A stretch of DNA of 54,551 nucleotides, taken from contig NZ_LGLN01000065.1 of the NCBI RefSeq assembly GCF_001293775.1, positions 135,018 through 189,568 on the forward strand, given 5' to 3'. The stretch comes from Pseudomonas syringae pv. cilantro (GTDB lineage Bacteria; Pseudomonadota; Gammaproteobacteria; Pseudomonadales; Pseudomonadaceae). The notes beneath the pieces are model-generated. The model was not told where the DNA came from and did no database searches. It worked only from the letters and a program-made list of their open reading frames with translations. Made by a program: the position numbers and the translations under genes. Every line of letters begins with the position of its first letter. Positions within the stretch are counted from its first letter, which is position 1. Positions 26,439-34,414 of this stretch are shown here, piece after piece.

Positions 26439-27323
26439 TCACTCACCCGCAAACGGCACCAGCGAATCCAGCAACCAGGCGCCCGCCGGCCCCAGACTGC
26501 GCTGGAACGACCAGATGATGTCCACTGCTGAACGTCGCGGCCAGCCGGAAACGTTCAGCTCCTTCAACAACCCGCCCGAGTACCGCGACACCAGCCAGCG
26601 CGGCAATGCCGACCAGCCAAAACCGAAAGCTGCCATGTCCATCAGCAACAGGTAATTCGGTGCCGACCAGTGCCGGTGGCCGCTGGTCGGCAGGTCATCG
26701 GTAGGAATGCTGTGTTCGACAAGCGTGTTGAGGCGCAACGCGCGGTAGCGCGCCAGTTGCTGGTAATCGACCCGTTCCAGCACAGCAAGCGGATGCTTGT
26801 GCGAGACGAACAGACCGAAGTCGGCACTTTCATCGATCGTCGCATGGCCGATCTCCGGCGGGTAACTGGCTTGCGCCGATAACAGACCCAGCGAAGCCCG
26901 GCCCGATTGCACCAGATTGATCGCATCACCGTGCTCGGCAAATACGCACTCCATTTCCAGCTCTGGAAAACGCTGGTCCAGTTCGGTCATCAGCCGCTCG
27001 AAATCCGCAAACTGATTGGCGTCGGACAACACCAGCGTCAGCCTCGGTTCGACGCCCGCTGACAGGCGCGCGGCAGCGCGGCGCAGCCGGTCGGAAGCGC
27101 ACAGCAGGTCGTCGACGCGACCGAGCATGGCTCTCCCCGCTTCGGTCAACACCGGTTGCCGCGACGAACGATCAAACAGCTCCAGCCCCAGGTCGATCTC
27201 CAGGCGGGCAATCGCTTCACTGATGGTCGACTGGCTTTTGCCCAGGCGGCGGGCGGCAGCGCTGAACGAACCCAGAGCGGCGATCTGTACAAACGCTTCC
27301 AGCGCTTCGGGGGAATAACTCAT
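26439..27323 (-). CDS. LysR-family transcriptional regulator
   Basis: 294-residue regulator. The N-terminal winged helix-turn-helix is textbook (LEAFVQIAALGSFSAAARRLGKSQSTISEAIARLEIDLGLELFDRS). The rest is the periplasmic-binding-like effector domain (LTLVLSDANQFADFERLM, ASLGLLSAQAS, FGFGWSALPRWLV). It is divergent from a PACE-type efflux gene, and a LysR-type T-N11-A palindrome lies between them, so it probably controls that transporter in response to an unknown compound. Confidence 0.88.
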   Translation of the reverse strand: MSYSPEALEAFVQIAALGSFSAAARRLGKSQSTISEAIARLEIDLGLELFDRSSRQPVLTEAGRAMLGRVDDLLCASDRLRRAAARLSAGVEPRLTLVLSDANQFADFERLMTELDQRFPELEMECVFAEHGDAINLVQSGRASLGLLSAQASYPPEIGHATIDESADFGLFVSHKHPLAVLERVDYQQLARYRALRLNTLVEHSIPTDDLPTSGHRHWSAPNYLLLMDMAAFGFGWSALPRWLVSRYSGGLLKELNVSGWPRRSAVDIIWSFQRSLGPAGAWLLDSLVPFAGE

Positions 27324-27334
27324 GACGATCTCTT

Positions 27335-27349
27335 ATCGGCTTTACCGAT
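27335..27349. promoter_or_regulatory. LysR-type T-N11-A site
   Basis: ATCGG-CTTTA-CCGAT is a perfect inverted repeat with the T-N11-A spacing that LysR regulators recognise. It lies between the divergent lysR and efflux genes. Confidence 0.55.
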
Positions 27350-27422
27350 GGTAATGATTTTCAGATTAACGCAAACACCGATGACAATGCTGCCATGAAT
27401 GAACATCAAGGACAGCCCGATC

Positions 27423-27905
27423 ATGAGTCAACACACACTGCACGCCGAATCATCCCCAGCCGTGGCGCCTAAAACCCTTCGCGAACGCGCACTGCATGCC
27501 GCCCTGTTCGAGATCGGCGGGGTGCTGCTGGTCGCGCCGCTGCTCGCCTGGCTGATGGACCACTCACTGGCCATGATGGGCCTCATGACCGTGATGATTT
27601 CCACCGTCGCCATGCTCTGGAACATGCTCTACAACGCCCTGTTCGACCGCCTTCGGAAACGCTTCGGCTTCGCCATGAACCTGACGATCCGCATCCTGCA
27701 CGCCATGGGCTTCGAAGCCGGACTCATCCTCGTCGTAGTGCCACTGGCCGCATGGTGGCTGTCGATCAGCCTGCTGCAAGCCTTCCTGCTGGACATCGGC
27801 CTGCTGCTCATGTTTCTGCCGTACACCCTGCTATTCAACTGGGCTTACGACACTTTGCGCGAACGGCTGGTCGAGCGGCGGTTGTCGAGGTGTGAGGTGC
27901 TGTGA
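27423..27905 (+). CDS. PACE-family efflux transporter
   Basis: 160-residue inner-membrane protein with four transmembrane helices arranged as two tandem 'bacterial transmembrane pair' units: ALFEIGGVLLVAPLLAWLMDHS and MMGLMTVMISTVAMLWNMLYN, then a basic FDRLRKRFG loop, HAMGFEAGLILVVVPLAAWWL and AFLLDIGLLLMFLPYTLLFNWAYD. The Glu in ALFEIG and the W-N and N-W-A-Y-D pattern are family hallmarks. AceI, the prototype, exports chlorhexidine and short diamines. Start chosen at ATG 27423; an upstream ATG at 27399 is possible. Divergent LysR regulator adjacent, as is usual. Confidence 0.85.
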   Translation: MSQHTLHAESSPAVAPKTLRERALHAALFEIGGVLLVAPLLAWLMDHSLAMMGLMTVMISTVAMLWNMLYNALFDRLRKRFGFAMNLTIRILHAMGFEAGLILVVVPLAAWWLSISLLQAFLLDIGLLLMFLPYTLLFNWAYDTLRERLVERRLSRCEVL

Positions 27906-27980
27906 GCGGAAGGGTTTGCGCGGGCGTTCAGGCGTCTGCGCTGTTAGTATGTGCTAACGTCGTTCAGCCAGAAGAGACCT

Positions 27981-28418
27981 ATGAACCTGACCAGACTTTG
28001 CCTTAAGAACTATCGCCGCTTTGCCGAGTTCGATATCGAATTCGATCCGCAATTGACGATAATTTCCGCGCGCAATGGCCAAGGTAAGACGTCGGTTCTG
28101 GAAGCCATTGTTGCGGCTCTGGGTCCCTTCGTCGGCTCGTTCGATCAGGGAGTGTCCAGGCATATCGAGCGTACTGATGCTCGGTATGCGCGGGTAGGTG
28201 AAGGGTTTGAAAGCGAGCAGCAATTTCCAGTGGTCATCAGTGCAGAAATGTCCAACCCTGCAATGCGTTGGCAGCGAGCGCTTAATGGTCCGAAAAGCCG
28301 CACTACCACCAAAGAAGCCGAGCCACTGGCTGCCTGGGGAAAAGAACTCCAGTCCATACTGCGTAGCGATTCGGCGATTTCGCTGCCCGTTGTGCGCTAT
28401 TACAGCTCCAGACCCTAG
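27981..28418 (+). pseudogene. truncated PtuA-like AAA ATPase
   Basis: The N-terminal 145 residues of an ABC/SMC-type ATPase. LTRLCLKNYRRFAEFDIEFD and the Walker A SARNGQGKTSVLEAI (about 33-47) are characteristic of RecF/OLD-like ATPases, including PtuA of Septu and retron Ec78-type defence systems. The frame ends at TAG after PVVRYYSSRP, where intact homologs continue with several hundred residues holding Walker B and the signature motif. Directly after the stop, in the same frame, comes an HNH-endonuclease C-terminal segment, so a deletion appears to have fused ptuA to ptuB. It cannot be a working ATPase. Confidence 0.7.
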
Positions 28419-28801
28419 AGTAACCTTTTCCTTGCATGTGGCAGTCCGCAACATTGCGGCCATCACAAGGATCGACGCTCGGCTCCTGCCTATGACCCCG
28501 GGCTTCTCATCAAACCTGACGAACATGATCCAGAGCATTACCTGTATTTTCATTCTTCCGGAAAGGTACTCGCCCGTAACAACCTGAATGATCACGAAAA
28601 TAGCTGCGCCACGGAGACCATTCAGCGCTTGAGGGTGCCCGTGCGAACGCAGTGCGCAGCTATCGCAAGCTGCACGATGCGGATCTATGCGAGATAGCTT
28701 CGTGGTCAGACGCTGAACGTAACGATTATTTTCGTCAGGAGATTGAGGCCACCCGCTGGCTCCCCTACGCTACAACGATCAGACACTTCTTGCAGAAGTG
28801 A
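28419..28801 (+). pseudogene. PtuB-like HNH endonuclease remnant
   Basis: Residual C-terminal half of an HNH nuclease of the TIGR02646/PtuB type. In frame with the ATPase remnant, after its stop: NLFLACGSPQHCGHHKD, then LLIKPDEHDPEHYLYF and GKVLARNNLNDHEN. A frameshift near 28610-28640 moves the rest to another frame: VRSYRKLHDADLCEIASW, RNDYFRQEIEATRWLP, and a stop at 28799-28801. In intact relatives the N-terminal catalytic His lies before this part, so the nuclease is dead. The order ATPase then HNH is that of Septu and of retron Ec78-like operons. No reverse transcriptase is visible nearby. Confidence 0.6.
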
Positions 28802-28902
28802 CAGCAGTGTTTCCATATACTTCCCGCCTTTCTCACTGGCTTATCCCCCCGTCTACAAAGCACACTGTCCGCCACTGACCACCATGGCAAGGACCTTGGC
28901 CC

Positions 28903-29736
28903 ATGAACACTAAAATCATAAAACTGGCAGCGTTCAGCGATGGGGAGCGCGGCGGCAACCCGGCAGGCGTATGGATAGGCGAATCGCTGCCCGACGCCGC
29001 CGTCATGCAACAGATTGCAGCCGACGTCGGTTTTTCCGAAACGGCTTTTGCCGCTCCCACCGAAAACGGCTGGCGGGTGCGTTACTTTTCGCCGCTGGCC
29101 GAGGTGCCGTTCTGCGGGCACGCGACCATCGCGCTGGGTGCAGCGCTGGCCGCGCAACACGGCGACGGCGTGTACGATCTGACGCTCAATCAGGCACAGA
29201 TCACGGTGGAAGGACATGCTCGGGGCTCGCTGACGTCGGCAGCGCTGCAGTCGCCGCCCACCTTCAGCAAGCCAATCAATGCGCACTTGCTGGAAGAAGC
29301 TCTGGCGCTGTTCGGCTATACGTCCAGCGATCTGGATCAGCGCATCACGCCGGCACACATCAACGGCGGTGCCGGGCATCTGATTCTGGCGCTGAACAGT
29401 CGTGCAGCACTGAAGGCCATGCGTTACGACCAACAGGCCGGGCGTGAGCTGATGGTGCGTGAGGGCTGGGCAACGATTCTGCTGGCCTGGGCAGAAACCG
29501 ATCAGATGTTTCATACCCGCAACCCGTTCGCGTTCGGCGGGGTTTACGAGGATCCCGCCACCGGTGCCGCCACAGCCGCGCTGGGCGGCTATCTGCGTGA
29601 CATCGGCTGGCCGCACGGCGGGCTGATCGACATTCTGCAAGGCGAAGACATAGGCAGCCCATCGCGTTTGCGCGCCGAAATCCCGGAACAACCGGGCAGC
29701 TCGATCCGGGTCTCGGGAATGGCGCGCAGGTTGTAG
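28903..29736 (+). CDS. PhzF-family isomerase/epimerase
   Basis: 277-residue enzyme with the two-domain diaminopimelate-epimerase-like fold. The N-terminus has AAFSDGERGGNPAGVWIGESLPD, then the catalytic Glu in GFSETAF and RYFSPLAEVPFCGHATIAL; the C-terminal half has NPFAFGGVYEDPATGAATAALGGYL. These are the conserved PhzF signatures. The best-known member isomerises trans-2,3-dihydro-3-hydroxyanthranilate in phenazine synthesis, but no phenazine genes are near, so the substrate is unknown. It is convergent with an MFS gene, with 6 bp between stops. Confidence 0.88.
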   Translation: MNTKIIKLAAFSDGERGGNPAGVWIGESLPDAAVMQQIAADVGFSETAFAAPTENGWRVRYFSPLAEVPFCGHATIALGAALAAQHGDGVYDLTLNQAQITVEGHARGSLTSAALQSPPTFSKPINAHLLEEALALFGYTSSDLDQRITPAHINGGAGHLILALNSRAALKAMRYDQQAGRELMVREGWATILLAWAETDQMFHTRNPFAFGGVYEDPATGAATAALGGYLRDIGWPHGGLIDILQGEDIGSPSRLRAEIPEQPGSSIRVSGMARRL

Positions 29737-29742
29737 TGTCTA

Positions 29743-30894
29743 TCAGGTCCTGAGTTTGCTGCCACCCATTGCCACGCCCAGCAACATCACGGCAACGATC
29801 ATGAACGCCAGTTCAAGGCTGCTGATGTGGGCAATGAAACCAATGGCCGCAGGGCCGATCAGAATCCCGGCGTAGCCCACGGTGGTGATTGCCGGGATTG
29901 CCACGCTTTCCGGCATGGTTTTCTGCCGGCCGACCGCGCTGTAGCAAACCGGTACGATGTTCGAACAACCAGCGCCCACCAGCGCATACCCGAGCAGCGC
30001 CGCCTGCCAGACCGGGATCAGCGTGGCGACAGCCAGACCGCCCGCTGCACACAAGCCACCCAGAATGATGACCCGGTTGGAGCCAACCCGTTTCACGACC
30101 GCGTCGCCGAACAGTCGACCCAGGGTCATGGTTGCGGCGAACACCGCGTAGCCCAGCCCGGCATAGGACGCTTCAACGCCGCGCAACGAGGTGAGGAACA
30201 CCGCGCTCCAGTCGAGCATTGCACCTTCGGCCAGAAAAACAGTGAAGCACAGCAGCCCGATAAACAGCACCACGCCACGCGGGACCGCAAAGGCCGGCCC
30301 ATCCGATGGGCTGCCGTACGGCAACAGGTTCGGCGCAGCCTTGGCCAAAGCAACCAGCGTCAGCACGACCACCACCAGCATCGAATAGAACGGCGAGATG
30401 CCGAGGCTGAGCAAGCCCGCAACACCGGCTGCGCCGACGATTCCGCCGAGGCTGAACAGGCCGTGAAACCCCGACATCATGGTCTTGCCGCTGTTGCGCT
30501 CGACAATCACCGCCTGGACGTTGGCCGTGCAATCCACCCCGCCCATGCTTGCGCCGAACAGAAACAGCGTGGCGATCAATAACGGCAGACTGGAGATCGT
30601 CGCCAGCAACGGCAGGCACAGGCAGATCAACAGCGTCGAACAGACCAGCAAGCGCCGACACCCGAACCGCGCGGCCAGCGCGCCCGCCAGCGGCATAGAA
30701 ATGATCGAGCCCACGCCAAGGCACAGCAGCAACAGGCCCAGCGTGCCCTCATCGAGTCCCATCCTTTGCTTGACGTAAGGCACCAGCGGCGCCCACGACG
30801 CCACGCTGAAACCGGCGATGAAAAACGCGATACGCGTCGAAGACTGTTCTGCCCGAGCCTTGGCGTCCTGGGCTGCGGTGCTGAAAGAGGTCAT
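29743..30894 (-). CDS. MFS transporter (YbjJ-like)
   Basis: Major-facilitator permease of 383 residues with 12 predicted helices. The first begins IAFFIAGFSVASWAPLVPYVKQ. The A-loop motif appears as AGALAARFGCRRLL, and mid-protein are FLFGASMGGVDCTANVQAV and SGFHGLFSLGGIVGAAGVAG, typical of the fucose-permease/YbjJ branch. The second half has GRLFGDAVVKRVGSNRVIILGG. Substrate unknown. GGAG precedes the ATG. A long AT-rich gap lies upstream. Confidence 0.8.
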   Translation of the reverse strand: MTSFSTAAQDAKARAEQSSTRIAFFIAGFSVASWAPLVPYVKQRMGLDEGTLGLLLLCLGVGSIISMPLAGALAARFGCRRLLVCSTLLICLCLPLLATISSLPLLIATLFLFGASMGGVDCTANVQAVIVERNSGKTMMSGFHGLFSLGGIVGAAGVAGLLSLGISPFYSMLVVVVLTLVALAKAAPNLLPYGSPSDGPAFAVPRGVVLFIGLLCFTVFLAEGAMLDWSAVFLTSLRGVEASYAGLGYAVFAATMTLGRLFGDAVVKRVGSNRVIILGGLCAAGGLAVATLIPVWQAALLGYALVGAGCSNIVPVCYSAVGRQKTMPESVAIPAITTVGYAGILIGPAAIGFIAHISSLELAFMIVAVMLLGVAMGGSKLRT

Positions 30895-31217
30895 GCATGC
30901 TCCTTTCCAAGCGGGCTGGTCGAGTCGACAAACGTGACCGCCTGAAACTAATTAATTAAACAAACATATGATAAGCGGACAGCAAAAACGGTGTCGACCT
31001 CACTTTTTCACATGAATAATTTGTTGATCAAAAAGCGGCATAAAGCCAGCATTTTTTGGTGCGCTCTGGAAAAACCCTTAAATATCAAAAGCATTTTGGA
31101 TCCTTTTTTTTCAGCTAATACTAAAGATAAGTTAACTAACCTTTTTTTATGATTTTTCGATCTATGACCGTTTATTGCCAGATTAAAAGTGCTGAGGTAG
31201 ATTCAACCCCGCACTTG

Positions 31218-31232
31218 GTTAGTGCCACTAAC
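31218..31232. promoter_or_regulatory. palindromic operator candidate
   Basis: GTTAGTGCCACTAAC, a perfect 7-1-7 inverted repeat about 500 bp upstream of the operon's first gene. GTTAACTAAC at 31131 shares its ends. It could bind a regulator of the operon or of the MFS gene; no regulator gene is adjacent. Confidence 0.4.
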
Positions 31233-31497
31233 TTTCGCCAATGACCTCAAGTAGAGCATCTGGCGGAACAGGGAGAAACAGTTCTTCATGGAGGATTCGC
31301 GTTATGAATGCTGACCGTAAAAAAGCTACCCCTCCTCGCTCAATGTACAAACTGAGCTCGCTGCAAGCCTGCTCAGCCTCCCCGAGAGCAGTCTGAACAA
31401 CGGAAGCGCCCTGTGTTCCCGCTTTTTTGGCGCGCTCGACCTTTACCCCCATGGCCCCCATGAATTGATGTGCAACACGCACAGGTTGCCTCTGCAC
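31228..31497 (-). CDS. possible hypothetical protein, unrecognised
   Basis: An 89-codon frame from a GTG, with an internal ATG giving MGAMGVKVERAKKAG. The composition is protein-like (KAGTQGASVVQTALGEAEQACSELSLYIERGG...LHEELFLPVPPDALLEVIGES), with no signal peptide or motif. The ribosome site is weak and I recognise no family. It overlaps the palindrome at 31218-31232 by its last codons. It may be a fragment of an older gene. Confidence 0.3.
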   Translation of the reverse strand: MQRQPVRVAHQFMGAMGVKVERAKKAGTQGASVVQTALGEAEQACSELSLYIERGGVAFLRSAFITRILHEELFLPVPPDALLEVIGES

Positions 31498-31731
31498 GCG
31501 GACGCGCCTGCATTGAAAACATCAGTCAGCTGCTGGCCTGCAACGGGCAATGGAAGTCTTCGCTGTCAAAGTGATCCCGCACGTTAGGGCCTTTCTGCCC
31601 TGCTCTACCAACTTACGACGAACGCTGAACTCATTCGGTTTGCCCACCCGGCAACCCGTTACGGAATTCGTATGTGCGCTCGTTCTTATTTTCCAATGAA
31701 GAACATCTAACTTTTCAAAACGGAGATGATT

Positions 31732-32751
31732 ATGACTGGACTCAAAGTTGGTATCGTTGGTCTCGGCGCACAGATGCAGGAAAATCTGCTGCCCACACTT
31801 CTGCAAATGCCGGATATTCGCATCGTCGCGGTCTGCGACAGCGACCGTGGCAGGGCCGAGCAAATCAATCGTTTCGTATCCAATGTAATGATCACGGACG
31901 ACTTCGACGAGATGCTTGCATCTGCAGCGCTCGATGCCGTCATCATGGCCTGTCCGCCCCAGGCCCACCGCGATCTTTCGTTCAAGGCGATGGCCAAAGG
32001 CGTGCATGTTTTCGTCGAGAAGCCGCCCTGCTTCACCCTCGCCGAACTTGAAGAACTGATCGCTGCCAGCCACCGCGCGAACGTGATTACCGGCGTTGGC
32101 ATGAACTTCAAGTTTGCCAAACCCATGCGTCAATTGCGCCAGATGACCAGTACCGAGCAATTCGGCAAGATCGTGCATACTCAGCTCAATCACTACGCCA
32201 GCAAGCCCACCTCACCACTCTGGGGCCTCGACTCGACGTTACGCTCTTTCTTGCTCGCGCAAGCCATTCACACCATTGACCTGGGCGTCACCTTCGGTGG
32301 CGGCGAACTGCGCGATATCGAATCCCGAGTGCAGCGCCACGGCGACTCGCTGCTGGTGAGTCTGGAGTTGCAGTTCACCACCGGTGCCAGCGTCAGCCTG
32401 CTCAGCGGCACCCTGTTCCCCTACTTCGAATTCGACATGAAGATCGTCAGTTCCAACTCGATGATGGTCGAGCTCAACAACCTGTGGAACATCACCATGC
32501 ACGAGCCGGAACACGGCACCAGCGCTACCGGACCGGCCAAACGCTGGAGAGGCGCATGGCAGCCGGGCCCGCTTGACTCAGGTTATGAGCGCAGCGGCTA
32601 CTTTGGCGAACTGGAGCAGTTTTTCCATGCCGTACGCCACAACACCGCTTATGAGGCCAGTTTCGAAAGCCTGCGGCCCACCTACGCAGTCATCGAAAGC
32701 ATCTGCCATGCAGACGCCGTCGCCCGACCAGACCTTGCGCTGAGCGCTTGA
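31732..32751 (+). CDS. Gfo/Idh/MocA-family dehydrogenase, operon gene 1
   Basis: NAD(P)-dependent oxidoreductase of 339 residues. The Rossmann motif is VGIVGLGAQMQENLLPTLL (about 5-23), with Asp ending strand 2 (VAVCDSD). The catalytic Lys is in FVEKPPCFT, and the proposed His/Asp pair is in AIHTIDLGV. Family members oxidise or reduce hydroxyls on sugars, sugar phosphates or cyclitols. Start chosen at ATG 31732 with GGAG 6 bases upstream; ATG 31726 is too close. It opens a twelve-gene operon, followed after 38 bp by an aminotransferase. A dehydrogenase-aminotransferase pair is the usual way to make an aminosugar (as in NtdC/NtdA or RifL/RifK), so it may create the keto group for amination. 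Confidence 0.85.
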   Translation: MTGLKVGIVGLGAQMQENLLPTLLQMPDIRIVAVCDSDRGRAEQINRFVSNVMITDDFDEMLASAALDAVIMACPPQAHRDLSFKAMAKGVHVFVEKPPCFTLAELEELIAASHRANVITGVGMNFKFAKPMRQLRQMTSTEQFGKIVHTQLNHYASKPTSPLWGLDSTLRSFLLAQAIHTIDLGVTFGGGELRDIESRVQRHGDSLLVSLELQFTTGASVSLLSGTLFPYFEFDMKIVSSNSMMVELNNLWNITMHEPEHGTSATGPAKRWRGAWQPGPLDSGYERSGYFGELEQFFHAVRHNTAYEASFESLRPTYAVIESICHADAVARPDLALSA

Positions 32752-32789
32752 CCGTACGCCAATCCAACGCCTGTTTGCGGAGCCTCGAC

Positions 32790-33902
32790 ATGACCCTTCT
32801 TTCCAGTGCTGTAACTGCCCGACCACCTGTGTCTGATAAATACCGTCCGTCGTATACCGACGACCTGCTGACCCTGCAGCTGACCCTTGAGCGTCCGCTG
32901 TCGGGCACCAGCGATGTAGTCAGCGAGTACGAAAACAAACTTGCCGCATGGTTCGAAGCGCAGCACGCAATTGCCGTGTCTTCCGGCGGCGCCGCGCTCA
33001 GCGTGGCCATTTACGCATCGGGCGTGGGGCCGGGCGACGATGTCCTGCTGACGCCCAGCTGCCCGCTATGCACTATTTACCCGATCATTGCTGCCGGGGC
33101 CAATCCGATATTCGTCGATACCCGCGCCCACGGTTTTGGCGCAGACCCGGCGTCGATTAAGGCGCGAATGACGCCGCGCACCAAGGCAATCATCGATATC
33201 CCGATGTGGGGCTACCCGACAGAAGTCGACGAATTGCGCGCGCTGACTCATGAGTTGGGCATCAAACTCATTCTGGACCTGGCGCACTCTCATGGCACAA
33301 CGCTCAAGGGCCGCCCGCTGTCGCAGTTCGGCGACCTGTCCTGTTTCAGCACCCATGAGCGCAAGCCACTGGCGACCGGCGAAGGGGGTTTTATTCTCAC
33401 CGATGACGATGCGCTGGCACAACGCAGCCGCGACTACAGTCGCTTCGGCAACCTCAACGGTAAAGACTTCGGCCTCAACTACAAGCTCGCCGCATTGCCA
33501 GCGGCCCTGGGTGGCAGCCGCCTGTCATCACTGGCCGGCCAGATCCAGAAACGCAGAGAGAACGCCGCCTACTTTCTAGGCAAGCTGGATCACAGCAAGG
33601 TTCGCGAGAAGAAAATCATCGACGGTGGCCAGCCCAATTATTACTTCCTCAACCTGGAACTGCACTTTGCCGACAACCGCGCGTTCATCGATTACCTGGA
33701 TAACGCCGGTATCCCCTCCGATATCAAGCGCTACGGCTGCAAGGCGCTTTATGAGTTTCCGGTGCTGGCGCACTACCGCAACGAATGCCCGAACGCCGAG
33801 GCGTTGCTGGCAGGCATGACGACGATTCCGGTGCACCCGGACATCACCCTGGCGGAGCTGGACTACATGGCTGATCGCATTAATCAGTACGGTGCCGCGT
33901 AA
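32790..33902 (+). CDS. DegT/DnrJ/EryC1-type aminotransferase A, operon gene 2
   Basis: PLP-dependent sugar aminotransferase-like protein of 370 residues. HAIAVSSGGAALSVAIYASGV binds the cofactor phosphate, Asp163 (LILDLAHS) should pair with the PLP nitrogen, and Lys192 in THERKPLATGEGGF is the Schiff-base lysine. DYSRFGNLNGKDFGLNYKL matches the active-site loop. All key residues are present. Sugar or cyclitol transaminases of this family use glutamate or glutamine. A paralog lies at 34411 and shares the unusual IPMWGYP and CFSTH segments. GGAG is 7 bases before the ATG. The stop TAA overlaps the ATG of the next gene (TAATG). Confidence 0.88.
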   Translation: MTLLSSAVTARPPVSDKYRPSYTDDLLTLQLTLERPLSGTSDVVSEYENKLAAWFEAQHAIAVSSGGAALSVAIYASGVGPGDDVLLTPSCPLCTIYPIIAAGANPIFVDTRAHGFGADPASIKARMTPRTKAIIDIPMWGYPTEVDELRALTHELGIKLILDLAHSHGTTLKGRPLSQFGDLSCFSTHERKPLATGEGGFILTDDDALAQRSRDYSRFGNLNGKDFGLNYKLAALPAALGGSRLSSLAGQIQKRRENAAYFLGKLDHSKVREKKIIDGGQPNYYFLNLELHFADNRAFIDYLDNAGIPSDIKRYGCKALYEFPVLAHYRNECPNAEALLAGMTTIPVHPDITLAELDYMADRINQYGAA

Positions 33903-34414
33903 TGACCGACGCCCTCGATCGCTCACAATTGGATCGGCATTTCACCGCGTCCGGATTCGTCTTGAATCCGGACCGGAAGATGCTGTTGTTGCATCACCGC
34001 AAGCTGGGCGTCTGGCTGTATCCGGGCGGCCACATCGAACAGGGAGAAACCCCGGACGTCGCTGTGCTCAGGGAGATTTTCGAAGAAACCGGCATTCATG
34101 CCGAGCTGCTCGGCGAACGCGATGAGGCGCTGGCCGATGTCGAAACCGATGTCACCGTGTTGCATCAGCCTTATCGGGTGCTGTGCGAATACATCGACGA
34201 CAAGCGCGGCCCGCATTATCACCTGGACCTGATTTATGTCACGGCAACCCGCCTGCGCGCCTGCCCGGACGACAGAGAAGTCGAGCATGCGCGGTTTTTC
34301 AGCCTTCAGGAAACCGCAGACCTGAAGATGTTTCCCAACTTCCGGCGCATGGTGGACCGGGTCTTTGCAGACGACGCGCTGTGGGACCTGGTGGGGATGA
34401 AGGTGTCGCCATGA
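33902..34414 (+). CDS. Nudix hydrolase, operon gene 3
   Basis: 170-residue pyrophosphohydrolase. The Nudix box is complete: G-HIEQG-E-TPDVAVL-RE-IFEETG (about 40-60), with the metal-binding glutamates. The preceding VWLYPGG and KMLLLHHRK are typical. It would split a nucleoside diphosphate linked to another group, such as a nucleotide sugar, or clean up a by-product. It sits between the two aminotransferases, overlapping each by a few bases, so it is surely co-translated. Precise substrate unknown. Confidence 0.85.
   Translation: MTDALDRSQLDRHFTASGFVLNPDRKMLLLHHRKLGVWLYPGGHIEQGETPDVAVLREIFEETGIHAELLGERDEALADVETDVTVLHQPYRVLCEYIDDKRGPHYHLDLIYVTATRLRACPDDREVEHARFFSLQETADLKMFPNFRRMVDRVFADDALWDLVGMKVSP

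Larger units (their letters stand above)
30895..31731. other. long intergenic region upstream of the biosynthetic operon
   Basis: About 840 bp between the divergent MFS gene and the operon. The stretch 30945-31200 is very AT-rich, with A/T runs. A perfect palindrome, GTTAGTG-C-CACTAAC, lies at 31218-31232, and GTTAACTAAC (31131-31140) repeats part of it. A minus-strand frame at 31228-31497 is a doubtful gene. Nothing else is recognised. Confidence 0.5.

Noticed and set aside
28903..29736. Phenazine biosynthesis locus suggested by the PhzF protein
   Set aside because: No other phz gene lies nearby; PhzF-like proteins are widespread outside phenazine clusters.
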